Shown: positions 35,391 through 46,130, numbered from the stretch's first letter. The stretch is DNA of 64,000 bases from Lunularia cruciata (GCA_948567375.1 OX419762.1:28660608-28724607), one strand, 5' to 3'. Notes: generated from the sequence alone by a model not told the origin. A program made the numbers and translations.

Positions 35391-35603
35391 GAATATTCTA
35401 GAAGCATCTAAGAAGCTTCTTAGGAAGCTTCCCAACTAGTTAACTTGCGCCCTAAGCAGGTAGCTTCTAGAAGCTTCTAACTAGCTTAGCTTGCACGCCA
35501 AGTAGGCGGCTTCTAGAAGGAAGCTTCTTGAGAAGCTTCCTAGTTAACTTGACTTGCACTCCAAGAAAGCGGCTCAAGGAAGCTTCTTGAGAAGCTTCAA
35601 AGG
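35391..35603 (+). promoter_or_regulatory. Heat-shock-element-like arrays in LTR U3
   Basis: Alternating GAA and TTC with two-base spacers occurs repeatedly. GAATATTCTAGAA (35,391-35,403) and TTCTAGAAGCTTC (35,465-35,477) are exact matches to the three-module heat-shock element consensus. Further partial arrays lie near 35,411-35,430, 35,511-35,539 and 35,579-35,599. All lie upstream of the TATA at 35,618. The same modules occur in the other three family-A LTRs. Binding by heat-shock factors is inferred. Confidence 0.75.
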
Positions 35604-35617
35604 TCTTGTATGCTACC

Positions 35618-35625
35618 TATAAATA
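35618..35625 (+). promoter_or_regulatory. TATA box of the family-A LTR
   Basis: TATAAATA in CTATAAATACC, downstream of the GAA/TTC arrays and about 110 bp from the LTR end; conserved in the other family-A LTRs. Confidence 0.8.
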
Positions 35626-35730
35626 CCAAGGCCAAAGCTCATGCTAGGCATTCGGAGTTTTCCCTCATTCAAGTGTCCCAATGTGAGTTTCCATTCTCCT
35701 ATTTCTCTCCTCGGTTTCGGTCTCTTACAT

Positions 35731-35750
35731 TGGTATTAGAGCAGGAATGG
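35731..35750 (+). other. Primer-binding site of the inner family-A element
   Basis: TGGTATTAGAGCAGGAATGG follows the LTR after a one-base spacer. It differs by one base from the TGGTATCAGAGC site for initiator tRNA-Met. Confidence 0.88.
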
Positions 35751-36000
35751 GATGGATGGAATTTATGGACCACCAAATCCACTTCCGCCAAACCATTGGG
35801 ACTTTCATGTCCAGTTATTACCAAAGCATCGTTTCACACAATTCATCACCTCACGCTTTGGGCAGGACTTTCTACATATGATCATCGTGTCAGAGGAACC
35901 CTTGATACTTCCAGTTGTAACTTATGGAGAACGGTGGACGTGTTGTATCTATGTGTTAATCAACTAGATAAATTGAGAGTAGTGGAATAGAGTAGTAGCG

Positions 36001-36900
36001 ATGGCGGCAATACTGGATGTTATCCTTGCAATGCAACAACAAATTGAGCATCTTACTCGGTTGTTGGATGAACGAGACCAGCAACGACGAGAACAGATAG
36101 ACAGAGCGCCAGTTCGAGATGGAGAAGATCGCATTCGATTTCCGAAACCCAAGGTGTTTGAAGGCAAGAATCTTCCAGGCATAGTGGAGAATTTTGTGTT
36201 TGACTGTGAACGTTACTTTGAAGCCACCAATCTTCAAGACGAGCGGAAACAAATTCTCTTGGCTTCTAGCCAGTTGGATGGCGTGGCAAAACTTTGGTGG
36301 CGATTCCGAGTAGAAAGAGCTGAACGACAAATTGTTACACCGATTTTGACATGGGCAGAATTCAAGGATGCAATACTTGGTCGATTTCAGACTATAAATG
36401 CCACCCGAGCTGCACGAGATAAATTGGCAGAGTTGAGGCAGATTGGCTCAGTGAGAAGCTACATCACACAAGTTCAAAATATCATCATGCAAATTCCAAA
36501 TATCCAAGAAGGTGAAGTTCTGGATCGATTTGTGCGAGGATTGAAGTCACAAACCAGATTGGAGGTGACCATGCGAGAGCCACAGAACGTAGAAGAAGCC
36601 ATGCAATTGGCTGAGCGTTTTGATTCCTTAGTTGCAACAACTTGGTCTCGACCTCGACCTACACAAAACCTACCCGTACCACGAGTGGAAGAACCAGTAC
36701 CAATGGAGATTGATGCTATCCAGCAAAGACCACTTGGCACAGCAGATAGAGAAAGATTACGACAAAATGGAGGTTGTTTTTATTGTCGCCAGTTGGGGCA
36801 TCACATTGCTGAATGTCCACTCAAGAATGGACGACCTCGACAAGTTGCCCAAGTGGAGATTGTGGAGCGGAATGATCGGGGAAACGAGGAATCCCAGTAG
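36001..36900 (+). CDS. Family-A Gag with zinc knuckle
   Basis: A 299-residue open frame starting [20 protein letters not shown], with a short N-terminal coiled-coil-like stretch. It has a retrotransposon-gag core with [29 protein letters not shown] and [11 protein letters not shown], then a Pro/Arg linker. A CX2CX4HX4C zinc knuckle reads [14 protein letters not shown] at about residues 260-273. Gag would form the virus-like particle and bind element RNA. The frame ends in TAG at 36,898-36,900; pol is open in the -1 frame from 36,876, overlapping by 25 bases. GGGAAAC at 36,879-36,885 is the likely frameshift site. The start is the first ATG after the PBS with a full gag domain. Confidence 0.93.
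   Translation: MAAILDVILAMQQQIEHLTRLLDERDQQRREQIDRAPVRDGEDRIRFPKPKVFEGKNLPGIVENFVFDCERYFEATNLQDERKQILLASSQLDGVAKLWWRFRVERAERQIVTPILTWAEFKDAILGRFQTINATRAARDKLAELRQIGSVRSYITQVQNIIMQIPNIQEGEVLDRFVRGLKSQTRLEVTMREPQNVEEAMQLAERFDSLVATTWSRPRPTQNLPVPRVEEPVPMEIDAIQQRPLGTADRERLRQNGGCFYCRQLGHHIAECPLKNGRPRQVAQVEIVERNDRGNEESQ
36879..36885 (+). promoter_or_regulatory. Candidate -1 ribosomal frameshift site (G GGA AAC)
   Basis: In the gag frame the codons read CGG GGA AAC, giving the canonical X-XXY-YYZ heptamer GGGAAAC. Pol is open in exactly the -1 frame from 36,876, and gag stops 15 bases after the heptamer. The same heptamer is conserved in the outer copy (42,768-42,774, minus). No strong downstream stem was recognised by eye. 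Confidence 0.75.
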
Positions 36901-39900
36901 GAGATTTCGAGCCACCTACTAGGAGCTTGATTAGTTCCAATGGGATTGAAGGCTCGACCTATGCAAGTTTGCTTCACTTGCAAGGTATGATATCTAATCG
37001 GGGTTGTAGAATTTTGGTTGATTCTGGAAGTTCAGAGAATTGCATGTCTATGCAAGTAGCAAAGGAATTGGGTATTCCTATCAAGCCAGTGATTGGAAGT
37101 AGTTTGATGATGGCGGATGGTAGAAAGGGTTCTGCATTCCGCACCTTGCATCCCGTTACCTTCAAGATTGGGAAGGAGTATTTGGAGTGTATGAGGTTTG
37201 TAGTGGCACCTCTACACTATGATATCATTCTAGGTCTACCTTGGCTTGAATGTCATAAGGTTCAATTTGATTGGACCCAACACCAAATTCAAGTGCAACA
37301 CCAAGGTAGGAATTTCCGATTAGGTTGTCTGGCACCTCTGAGTAAGACACCTAAGAATAGTCAGTCCCAAGATGGGAAGTTTGTCAAGAAGGTAGCCATA
37401 GAGCAAATCTGGAAGGGAGATGAGTCCCAAGATGGGAAGTTTGCCAGGAAGGCAACCATGGAGCAAGCTTGGAAGAGAGATGAGTCCCTAGAAGGGAAGT
37501 TTGTGAATGAAGCAGCCATAGAGCAAGCTTTGGAGGACGATAAGTCTGTATTTGCGGTGTGGATCAAGCCGATTGCACAAGAACAATCTGAGGAGGGCCA
37601 AGTGCTGCATCAAGCAATGGTTGATCGGATAGTTCAAGAGTTTGCAGATGTGTTTCCGGATGATCTGCCAAAGGGATTACCCTCCGATCGAGGTATGCCC
37701 TTCAAGATCGAGTTATTGCCAAGGAGTACTCCAGTGAGTAGACCAATCTATCCGCTCTCACCAAAGGAGTTGGAGGAGTTGCCAACAACACTTACAGAGT
37801 TGTTGGAGAAGGATTTCATACGACATAGTACCTCTCCGTGTGGAGCACCGGTACTATTTGTTCCAAAGAAGGATGGAGGACTTTGTTTTTGTATTGATTA
37901 CCGTGGGCTCAATAAGCAAACCGTGAAGAATGCATATCCCTTGCCTCGGATCGATGACCTGCTTGATCAACTAAGTGGAGCATGCTACTTTTCCAAGCTG
38001 GATCTTCGTAGCGGCTATTCGCAAATTCCTATTGAAGGAGAGGACGTGCAAAAGACTGCTTTTTGCACAAGGTATGGACATTTTGAGTGGAGAGTTCTAC
38101 CTTTCGGACTCACTAATGCTCCAGCAGTCTTCATGGATCAGATGCATCGAGTGTTGGAGGGACTATTGGATCGGTCCGTGGTGGTGTTCTTAGATGATAT
38201 CTTAATCTATAGCAGGACAGAGGCAGAATATGTGAATCATGTGCGAGAAGTCCTAAGACGACTACGACAGTGGAAATTTTACTGCAAGAAGTCAAAGTGT
38301 GCTTTTTGGCAGAAGGAGGTTACCTTCTTGGGTCATAAGATCTCATCAGAGTGGATCAAGATGGAAGAAGAGAAGATCAAGGCCATTACTGATTGGCCTA
38401 CCCCGAAGGATGCTACAGAAGTACGAGCATTCAATGGACTGGCCAGTTTTTACCGACGGTTCATCCACTATTATGCTCACGTGGCTGCACCATTGACTGA
38501 CCTCTTGGGAAAGAACTTGAGCTTCCAGTGGACCACCAAGCATGAAGAAGCATTCCAGAAGTTAAAGCATATGGTGTCTTCAAGACCTATTCTTCAACCA
38601 TATGATCCTCAACTACCTTGTGTGGTTGATTTTGATGCTTCTAACTTTGCAATTGGAGCTGTGTTGCAACAAGAATTTCCATATGGACTACATCCGATTG
38701 CCTTTGTGTCTCGCCGACTAAATACAGCGGAAAGAAATTACTCTGCTCAAGATTGGGAACAACTTGCAATGGTATATGCCACCAAGGTATGGAGGCATTA
38801 TCTCTTGGGGAAACAAGTGATCATGCGAACTGATCACAAGCCATTGTTGCAGACCTTACACTTGGAGCACATGAAGAGCCGGCATCATCGATGGGAAGAG
38901 CAACTCCAATTGTTTGACATCAAACTTGAGTACAAACCAGGTCGGTTCCATGTCATTCCCGATGCTCTATCACGACGACCTGATTTGAAGGATCTTCCTT
39001 TCATCACAGCGGCAATTACAACGGTGTCCATTGACCCTAAGGTCCACAATGAGTTTCAATTAGCTCTACGACAAGATCCCTTCTTCCAAATGGTACACGG
39101 TCGTCTGACAGCATGCGACAAGGAGTAAAACACCTTCTCCTTCAAGGAAGGCCTTTTATTCCATGCAGACCAGATCTATGTTCCAACCAAAGGTGATCTT
39201 CGACTTGCGCGCCTTCAAGAAGCCCATGATTTACCAATAGCTGGTCACATGGGAGTGGACAAGACCTTGGGCACCCTCCAACGCCAATGGTGGTGGCCCA
39301 ACATGACACGAGATGTTCGAGACTTTGTCCGATCATGTGAGAGTTGCCAACGGAACAAGGCCAGCAACCAGAAGCCGAGTGGACTCCTTCAACCACTCGC
39401 CATTCCATCCGCTCGTTGGGAGCATGTGAGCTTGGATCTCATCAAATCCTTGCCAAAGACAAAACAAGGACACACCGCCATCGTGGTGTTTGTGGATAAG
39501 CTTAGTAAGCAAATCCACTTGGCACCAACCTGTGATACCGTGGATGCTCCAACCTTAGCACAAATCTACTTTGACAATGTCTTCAAGCATCATGGCATGC
39601 CACGCGTACTCATCTCCGACCGTGATCCTCGCTTTACCGGGAAGTTTTGGCAAGCACTCTTTCAGATACTCGGCACCAAGCTTGCTTTGTCCACGGCCTA
39701 TCATCCTCAAACTGATGGACAAACTGAACGCGCCAATCGTACATTGGAGGATATGTTGCGGGCCTTTGTCAATGTCCACCATACCAACTGGGATGAATGT
39801 CTTGCAGCTACAGAATTTGCCTACAACAACTCCAAACAGGCAAGCATTGGATTTTCTCCCTTCTTTCTCAATTTTGGCCAAGATCCGCTTGTTCCAGATT

Positions 39901-40511
39901 CTCTTCTTGCTCCCCCTCCCTCTCAGGTTCCTCATACTTCTACATTCTTGACCACTATATCCTGCTCTCTCCAACAAGCCAAGTCTCACCTCCTTGTTGC
40001 TCAGAATCGCCAAAAACAATATGCAGACCATCATCGTCGTGATCTCACCTTTGAAGTTGGTGATAAAGTCATGCTATCCTCTAGTAACCTCCCTCTCCCA
40101 CTTGATACCCAAGTTCGTAAACTTGCTCCTAATTGGATAGGACCCTTTGATATCACCCATATTATCTCTCTTGTTGCTTATCGTCTTGCCTTACCTTGTC
40201 ACATGCGTATCCATCTTGTCTTTCATGTTTCCAAGTTGAAACCCTTTGTTCCTAACCCTTCTTCCTTTTCCTCTCGAGTCCAACCTCCCCCTCTTCCTAT
40301 CCCTATCAATGATCATGAGGAGTACGAAGTTGATCGTATCCTTGCGCGTCGCCATATTCAACGAGGCCGTCGCCAACACACGGAGTACAAGGTCCTTTGG
40401 AAAGGGTATCCCCTTCATGATGCCACATGGGAACCTCTTTCTCACCTCCAGAATGCACAGATGGCCATCAAGGAATTTGAAGCTTCACTGGCGACGAGGA
40501 CGTCACCAACT

Positions 40512-40526
40512 AGCGGCGGGGGAATA
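40512..40526 (+). other. Polypurine tract of the inner family-A element
   Basis: AGCGGCGGGGGAATA lies directly before the 3' LTR start (TGTAAC) and would prime plus-strand DNA synthesis. Confidence 0.75.
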
Positions 40527-40949
40527 TGTAACAATATGGAGTTTAGTGATGAAGTTAGTCGGGCTTACGAAGTAGAGAATAAGCCAAAATAGCCTAGAAT
40601 ATTCTAGAAGCATCTAAGAAGCTTCTTAGGAAGCTTCCCAACTAGTTAACTTGCGCCCTAAGCAGGTAGCTTCTAGAAGGAAGCTTCTAGAAGCTTCTAA
40701 CTAGCTTAGCTTGCATGCCAAGTAGGCGGCTTCTAGAAGGAAGCTTCTTGAGAAGCTTCCTAGTTAACTTGACTTGCACTCCAAGAAAGCGGCTCAAGGA
40801 AGCTTCTTGGGAAGCTTCAAAGGTCTTGTATGCTACCTATAAATACCAAGGCCAAAGCTCATGCTAGGCATTCGGAGTTTTCCCTCATTCAAGTGTCCCA
40901 ATGTGAGTTTCCATTCTCCTATTTCTCTCCTTGGTTTCGGTCTTTTACA
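40527..40949 (+). repeat. 3' LTR of the inner family-A element
   Basis: TGTAACAATATGG...GGTCTTTTACA, 423 bp. Compared with the 5' LTR it has six substitutions, all transitions, and one extra 14-bp GGAAGCTTCTAGAA-type module near 40,679. Perfect three-module GAA/TTC arrays occur at 40,597-40,609 and 40,685-40,697. Confidence 0.96.
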
Positions 40950-42774
40950 AAGGCAATAGGATGTAGTCCATCTGGAAATTCTTGTTGCAACACAGCTCCA
41001 ATTGCAAAGTTAGAAGCATCAAAATCAACCACACAAGGTAGTTGAGGATCATATGGTTGAAGAATGGGTCTTGAAGACACCATATGCTTTAACTTCTGGA
41101 ATGCTTCTTCATGCTTGGTGGTCCATTGGAAGCTCGAGTTCTTTCCCAAGAGGTCAGTCAATGGTGCAGCTATGTGAGCATAATAGTGGATGAACCGTCG
41201 GTAAAAACTAGCCAATCCATTGAATGCTCGTACTTTGGTAGCATCCTTCAGGGTAGGCCAATCAGTAATGGCCTTGATCTTCTCTTCTTCCATCTTGATC
41301 CACTCTGATGAGATCTTATGATCCAAGAAGGTAACCTCCTTCTGCCAAAAAGCACACTTTGACTTCTTGTAGTAAAATTTCCACTATCGTAGTCGTCTTA
41401 GGACTTCTTGCACATGATTCCTGCGTTCTACCTCTATCCTACTATAGATTAAGATATCATCTAAGAACACTACCACGGACTGATCCAATAGTCCCTCCAA
41501 CACCCAATGCATCTGATCCATGAAGATTGCTAGAGCATTAGTGAGTCTGAAAGGTAGAACTCTCCACTCAAAATGTCCATACCTTGTGCGAAAGGCAGTC
41601 TTTTGCATGTCCTCTCTTTCAATAGGAATTTGCCAATAGCCGCTACAAAGATCTAGCTTGAAAAAGTAGCGTGTTCCACTTAATTGATCAAGCAGGTCAT
41701 CAATCCAAGGCAAGGGATATGCATTCTTCATGGTTTGCTTATTGAGCCCACGGTAATCAATACAAAAACAAAGTCCTCCATCCTTCTTTGGGACAAATAG
41801 TACCGGTGCTCCCCAAGGAGAGATACTATGTTGTATGAAATCCTTCTCCAACAACTCTGTAAGTGTTGTTGGCAACTCCTCCAACTCCTTTGGTGAGAGC
41901 CGATAGATTGGTCTACTCACTGGAGTACTCCCTGGCAATAACTCAATCCTGAAGGGCATACCTCGATCAGAGGGTAATCCCTTTGGCAGATATCTGGAAA
42001 CACATCTGCAAACTCTTGAACTATCCGATCAACCGTTACTTGATGCGGCACTTGGCCCTCCTCAGATTGTTCTTGTGCAATCGGCTTGATCCACACCACA
42101 AATACAGACTTATCTTCCTCCAAAGCTTACTCTATGGCTGCTTCATTAACAAACTTCCCTTCTAGGGACTCATCTCTCTTCCAAGCTTGCTCTATGGTTG
42201 CCTTCCTGGCAAACTTCCCATCCTAGGACTCATCTCCCTTCTAGATTTGCTCTATGGCTACCTTCTCAACAAACTTCCCATCTTGGGACTGACTATTCTT
42301 AGGTGTCTTACTCAGAGGTGCCAGACAACTTAATCGGAAATTCCTACCTTGGTGTTGTACTTGAATTTGATGTCGGGTCCAATCAAATTGAACCTTATGA
42401 CGTTCAAGCCAAGATAGACCCAGAATGATATCATAGTGTAGAGGTGCCACAACAAACCTCATACACTCCAAATACTCCTTCCCAATCTTGAAAGTAACAG
42501 GATGCAAGGTGCAGAATGCAAAACCTTTTCTACCATCCGCCATCATCAAACTACTTCCAATCACTGGCTTGATAAGAATACCCAATTCCTTTGCTACTTG
42601 CATAGACATGCAATTCTGTGAACTTCCAAAATCAACCAAAATCCTACAACCCTGATTAGATATCATACCTTGCAAGTGAAGTAGACTTGCATAGGTCGAG
42701 CCTTCAATCCCATTGGAACTAATCAAGCTCCCAATAGGCGTCTCAAAATCTCCTATTGGGATTCCTTGTTTCCC
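40950..42774 (-). pseudogene. Outer family-A pol, 5' part: protease, RT, RNase H start
   Basis: The minus strand reads a [13 protein letters not shown] start, the protease ILVDFGSSQNC (DSG changed to DFG), DIILGLSWLERHKVQFDW, and [33 protein letters not shown] and [13 protein letters not shown]. RNase H begins [19 protein letters not shown] and is cut at 40,950 by the inner element, continuing at 35,320. Frame breaks occur near 42,000, 42,220 and 41,385. The -1 heptamer lies at 42,768-42,774. Confidence 0.9.
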
Positions 42775-43662
42775 TGATCATTCTGCTCTACAACCTCCAC
42801 TTGGGCAACTTGTTGAGGTCATCCATTCTTGAGTGGACATTCAGCAATACGATGCCCCAATTGGTGACAATAAAAACAACCACCATTTTGTTGTAGTTTC
42901 TCCTTGTCTACCATGCCCAGTGGTCTTCGTTGAATTGCATCAATCTCCATTGGTGTTGGCTCCTCCACTTGTGTGTAGTGTATTGGTAGGCTTTGTGGGG
43001 GTCGAGGTCAAGACCAAGTTGTTGCCACTAAGGAATCAAAATGTTTGGCCAACCGCATGGCTTCCTCCAAGTGTTGTGGCTCTCGCATGGTTACCTCTAA
43101 TTTGGTTCTTGCTTTCAAGCCCTTCACGAATTGATCCAGAGCTTCACCTTCCAAAATATCTAGAATTTGCATGATGGTGTTTTGGAACTGCGTGATGTAA
43201 CTTCTTACAGAACCAATCTGTTTCAACTCTGCCAACTTATCCCATGCACATGGGATAAGTGGCATTTATAGCTTGGAATCGACTGATTATTGCGCTCTTG
43301 AATTCTGCCCATGTCAAGATTGGTGTAACCATTTGTCATTTGGCTCGCTCCACTTGGAATCTCCACCATAGCTTTGCTACTCCATCCAATTGGCTAGAAG
43401 CCAAGAGAATCTGTTTTCGCTCATCTTGTAGATTGGTAGCTTCAAAATAACATTCACAATCAAACACAAAATTCTCCACTGCACCTGGGAGATTCTTGCC
43501 TTCAAATACCTTGGGTTTAGGGAACCTGATCCAATCTTCTCCTTCTCGAATTGGTACTCTCTCCACCTACTCTTGTCGTCAAAGATCTTGTTCATCCAAC
43601 AATCAAGTAAGGTGCTCGATTTGTTGTTGCATAGCAAGGATAACATCAAGTATTGCCGCCAT
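42775..43662 (-). pseudogene. Outer family-A gag, decayed
   Basis: The minus strand starts [19 protein letters not shown] followed by a stop where the inner copy has arginine. It continues through [34 protein letters not shown]-stop and [16 protein letters not shown] small insertion around 43,245-43,262 (CCCATGCACATGGGATAAG) shifts the frame. The zinc knuckle near 42,840-42,880 is recognisable. It is inactive by several independent lesions. Confidence 0.9.
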
Positions 43663-43913
43663 GGTTGCTCCTCTATCACACCACTCCCAATCTATCTAAT
43701 TTATTAACACATAGAAATAGCACGTCCACCGTTCTCCATAAGTTGCAACCGGAAGCACCAAGGAGTTCCTTAGATATGGTGATCATATGCAGAAAATTTT
43801 GTCCAAAGTGCGAAGTGATGAACTGTGTGAAACAATGCTTGGGTAGTATTTGGACGCAAAAATCCCAATGGTTTGGTGGAAGTGGATTTGGTGGTCCATA
43901 AATTCCATCCATT

Positions 43914-43933
43914 CCATTCCTGCTCTGATACCA
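43914..43933 (-). other. Primer-binding site of the outer family-A element
   Basis: The minus strand reads TGGTATCAGAGCAGGAATGG one base inside the LTR, an exact match to the common plant initiator tRNA-Met site. Confidence 0.9.
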
Positions 43934-43934
43934 A

Positions 43935-44360
43935 TGTAAAAGACCAAATCCGAGGAGAGAAATAGGAGAATGGAAACTCACATTGGGATGCTTGAATGAG
44001 GGAAAACTCTGAATGCCTAGCATGAGCTTTGGCTTTGGTATTTATAGGTAGCATACAAGGCCCTTGAGAAGCTTCTCAAGAAGCTTCCTCAAGCCGCTTT
44101 CTTAGAGTGCAAGCCAAGTTAACTAGGAAGCTTCTCAAGAAGCTTCCTTCTAGAAGCCGCCTACTTGGCATGCAAGCTAAGCTAGTTGGAAGCTTCTAGA
44201 AGCTTCCTTTTAGAAGCTACTTACTTAAGGTGCAAGCTAAGCTGTTCAAGAAGCTTCCCAAGAAGCTTCCTAGATACTTCCGGAATATTCTAGGCTAATT
44301 TGTCTTATGTGCTACTTCGTGAGCCCGACTGACTTTGTTGCTAAACTCCATATTGTTACA
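43935..44360 (-). repeat. 5' LTR of the outer family-A element
   Basis: The plus strand runs TGTAAAAGACC...ATATTGTTACA, 426 bp, the same length as its partner at 33,068-33,493. The U3 carries the same GAA/TTC arrays. AATTA follows at 44,361-44,365. Confidence 0.95.
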
Positions 44361-44570
44361 AATTACATCTTGGGAAGTGCAGATTCTTCCATGAGCGGGT
44401 TGAGTATTTGGGTCACATTATCTACCCTAGAGGACTTGGTGTTTAGCAGACCAAGGTGGATGCTATTTCATGTATTCCTTGGTCTATGGATATGAGTAGA
44501 GTGTGAGCATTACTTGGATTGGTGAACTTCTATTGCTGCTGTATTAGAGGATTTAGTGCCATTGCCAAGG
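44361..44570 (+). pseudogene. Family-C reverse transcriptase, 3' part
   Basis: Directly after the family-A element and its duplication, the frame resumes with LHLGKCRFFHERVEYLGHII then YPRGLGV-stop-QTKVDAI, completing the RT thumb that was cut at 33,067. It confirms that the 11.3-kb nest sits inside this gene. Confidence 0.88.
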
Positions 44571-44639
44571 CTTTGACAAAGTTACACAAGAGTGGTTTTT
44601 GGGAGATGAGTAGGAGAGAGCTTGTATAGAGCTCAAGGA

Positions 44640-45060
44640 GAGGTTGACATCTACCTCTATTCTAAAGAGACCGATCAAAGGATGCCAATTCCAAGTTCAC
44701 ACTGATTGGATTATGTGGGAGCTTGGAGCGGTGCTCACCCAACATGATGATAAGAGGAAGGAGTTTGTAGTGGCCTTTGCTAGTTGCTTCATTAATTCAA
44801 TGGAAGCAAAGTATAGTTAATATGAGGGAGAGTATTTGACTGCAATATGAGCAGTAGCACATGTTTGATGTGACCTATCTGGTAATCCCTTCACTCTTAT
44901 CATTGATCATCAACCATTGAAGTGGTTGATAGAGTCTGACAAGCTTTCAAGCAAGTGTGCATGATGGACTCTAATTTTATAAGATTATGCTTTCACAATT
45001 ATTCATAGACCTGGAGTGGTGAACTATGATGCAAATGGGTTGAGTAGAAACCTATGTCCC
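44640..45060 (+). pseudogene. Family-C RNase H, decayed
   Basis: CQFQVHTDWIMWELGAVLTQ, KEFVVAFASCFINSMEAKYS, LIIDHQPLKWLIESDKLSSK and FTIIHRPGVVNYDANGLSR are RNase H segments in order on the plus strand. The first catalytic aspartate is kept (TD), with stops between the blocks. Confidence 0.82.
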
Positions 45061-45389
45061 ATCCAGCAAGATCAGACCAAAGCACGTTGGCATGGTGAGA
45101 CATATGAGGAGATGGTGCTAGGTTGGCATGCATCTACCTTTCTATGTATATTTTTTGAGGCTTTGGTGGTATCTCTCTCAACGCATACAAGAGGAGTTTG
45201 TTGAGGTCATAAATCCAGATGGTGGAGATATTGGTATATTCAATGAGACATTCATGATGTTATCTTAGTGTTATCTTAGGATTATCTTCACATTGGTATT
45301 GTGGGTGGCACAATTGGAGCCAAGGAAAGAGACCATGTTCTTTAGCAAGCCATGCGGTTCAGATTGGAGGGCAAACACCTTCTTTGTGT

Positions 45390-46130
45390 ATGAGAGGATG
45401 GTAGAATGCAAGTTGTACCACTTCTATCTCAAAAGCCACAATTGATCCGTCACGCTCATGAGGACCGTGGACATTTTGGAGTAAAGCATACATATAGCTT
45501 ACTCTAGATTCATTATTGGCGGTGTGGTATGCAGACCGATGTACAAAAATCTGTTGCCAAATGTGTGGTTTGTAACCAAGTTAGAGAATCATTTAGTGCT
45601 CTTATGCCACAATTACATCCATTATCTATCATGGGAGTGGGTTATGGTTGGAGTTTGAACTTTGTTGGACCTTTATCATTGATTGTGAGACATCATCAGT
45701 ATGTTTTGGTGATGGTGGAGCACCTCTCCAAGTGGATTGAGTTGGTGGCACTTCCTAACAAGTCCAATGAAGGAACAGCTTACTTGTTCTATGATGAAGT
45801 TCTTAGTCAATTTGGTGCACCAGTTGAGGTTTTGACTGATCATGGTACGTAGTTCTTGGAGGAGTTTCAGGTCTTGTATGACAAGGCCTCAATTGATTAT
45901 TGTACTACTCGAGGTCACCTTGAGGCAAATGGCTTAGTAGAGAGAGTAGATCAGGCAGTGAAGAGAGGATTGCGTAAGTATGGTTTGCAGAGAGGCCATC
46001 TGGGAGATTGAGATCTCCAATTACCTTGGTTGGCCATGGGCTATTGGTTCAACCGGCAAGCCTCCTTAGCATCCTTCTCTCCTTACTTTCTATTCTATGG
46101 ACAAGATCCAGATGTACCTGTAGCCATTTG
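45390..46130 (+). pseudogene. Family-C integrase, decayed
   Basis: The zinc-binding HHCC region reads HAHEDRGHFGVKHTYS and CVVCNQVRES. The catalytic core reads GWSLNFVGPL (first aspartate changed to asparagine near 45,658), VLVMVEHLSKWIELVALPNK, VEVLTDHGT (second aspartate kept) and LEANGLVERVDQAVKRGLRK (glutamate kept). The piece 45,529-45,852 is open for 107 codons. Loss of the first D makes it inactive. A PHD finger follows about 400 bp later in place of a chromodomain. Confidence 0.85.

Larger units (their letters stand above)
35321..35729 (+). repeat. 5' LTR of the inner family-A element
   Basis: It runs TGTAACAATATGG...GGTCTCTTACA, 409 bp. U3 is packed with AGAAGCTTCT-like inverted GAA/TTC modules, followed by TATAAATA at 35,618-35,625. 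The transcript start and R region would lie shortly after the TATA. Confidence 0.96.
36876..40592 (+). pseudogene. Family-A Pol: protease, RT, RNase H, integrase, chromodomain; one internal stop
   Basis: Open in the -1 frame relative to gag. Protease [11 protein letters not shown] (near 37,010), then [20 protein letters not shown] has [34 protein letters not shown] and the active site [12 protein letters not shown] (near 38,190). RNase H has [18 protein letters not shown] and [12 protein letters not shown]. Integrase has the HHCC zinc region (HDLPIAGHMG, CESCQRN) and D-D-E residues in SLDLI, LISDRDPRF and DGQTERANRTLED. The chromodomain EYEVDRILARRH...YKVLWKGYPLHDATWEPL is at about 40,319-40,490. 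A single TAA at 39,126-39,128 breaks it between RNase H and integrase, where the outer copy has a tyrosine codon. Apart from that it is full length, so it is a very young pseudogene unless the stop is read through. Confidence 0.92.
35321..40949 (+). mobile_element. Inner family-A chromovirus, nearly intact, 5629 bp
   Basis: The element has a 5' LTR (35,321-35,729), PBS, gag, pol with chromodomain, polypurine stretch and 3' LTR (40,527-40,949), with a 5-bp duplication AAGGC. It inserted head-to-head in another copy of its own family. The LTRs differ by six transitions and one 14-bp indel, and only one internal stop is seen in pol, so insertion is fairly recent. The chromodomain at the integrase C-terminus assigns it to the chromoviruses, which target marked chromatin. 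Confidence 0.97.
33068..44360 (-). mobile_element. Outer family-A chromovirus, minus strand, split by a second copy
   Basis: LTRs lie at 33,068-33,493 and 43,935-44,360 (both 426 bp, about eight differences), with TSD AATTA on both sides. A primer-binding site is at about 43,914-43,933. Gag lies at about 42,770-43,662 and pol at 40,950-42,774 plus 33,494-35,320, all on the minus strand. It inserted into family-C RT and was then split by the element at 35,321-40,949. Several stops and frameshifts in gag and pol make it defective. Confidence 0.95.

Noticed and set aside
39555-40445. Minus-strand frames across the inner element
   Set aside because: Antisense shadows of the inner family-A integrase and chromodomain.
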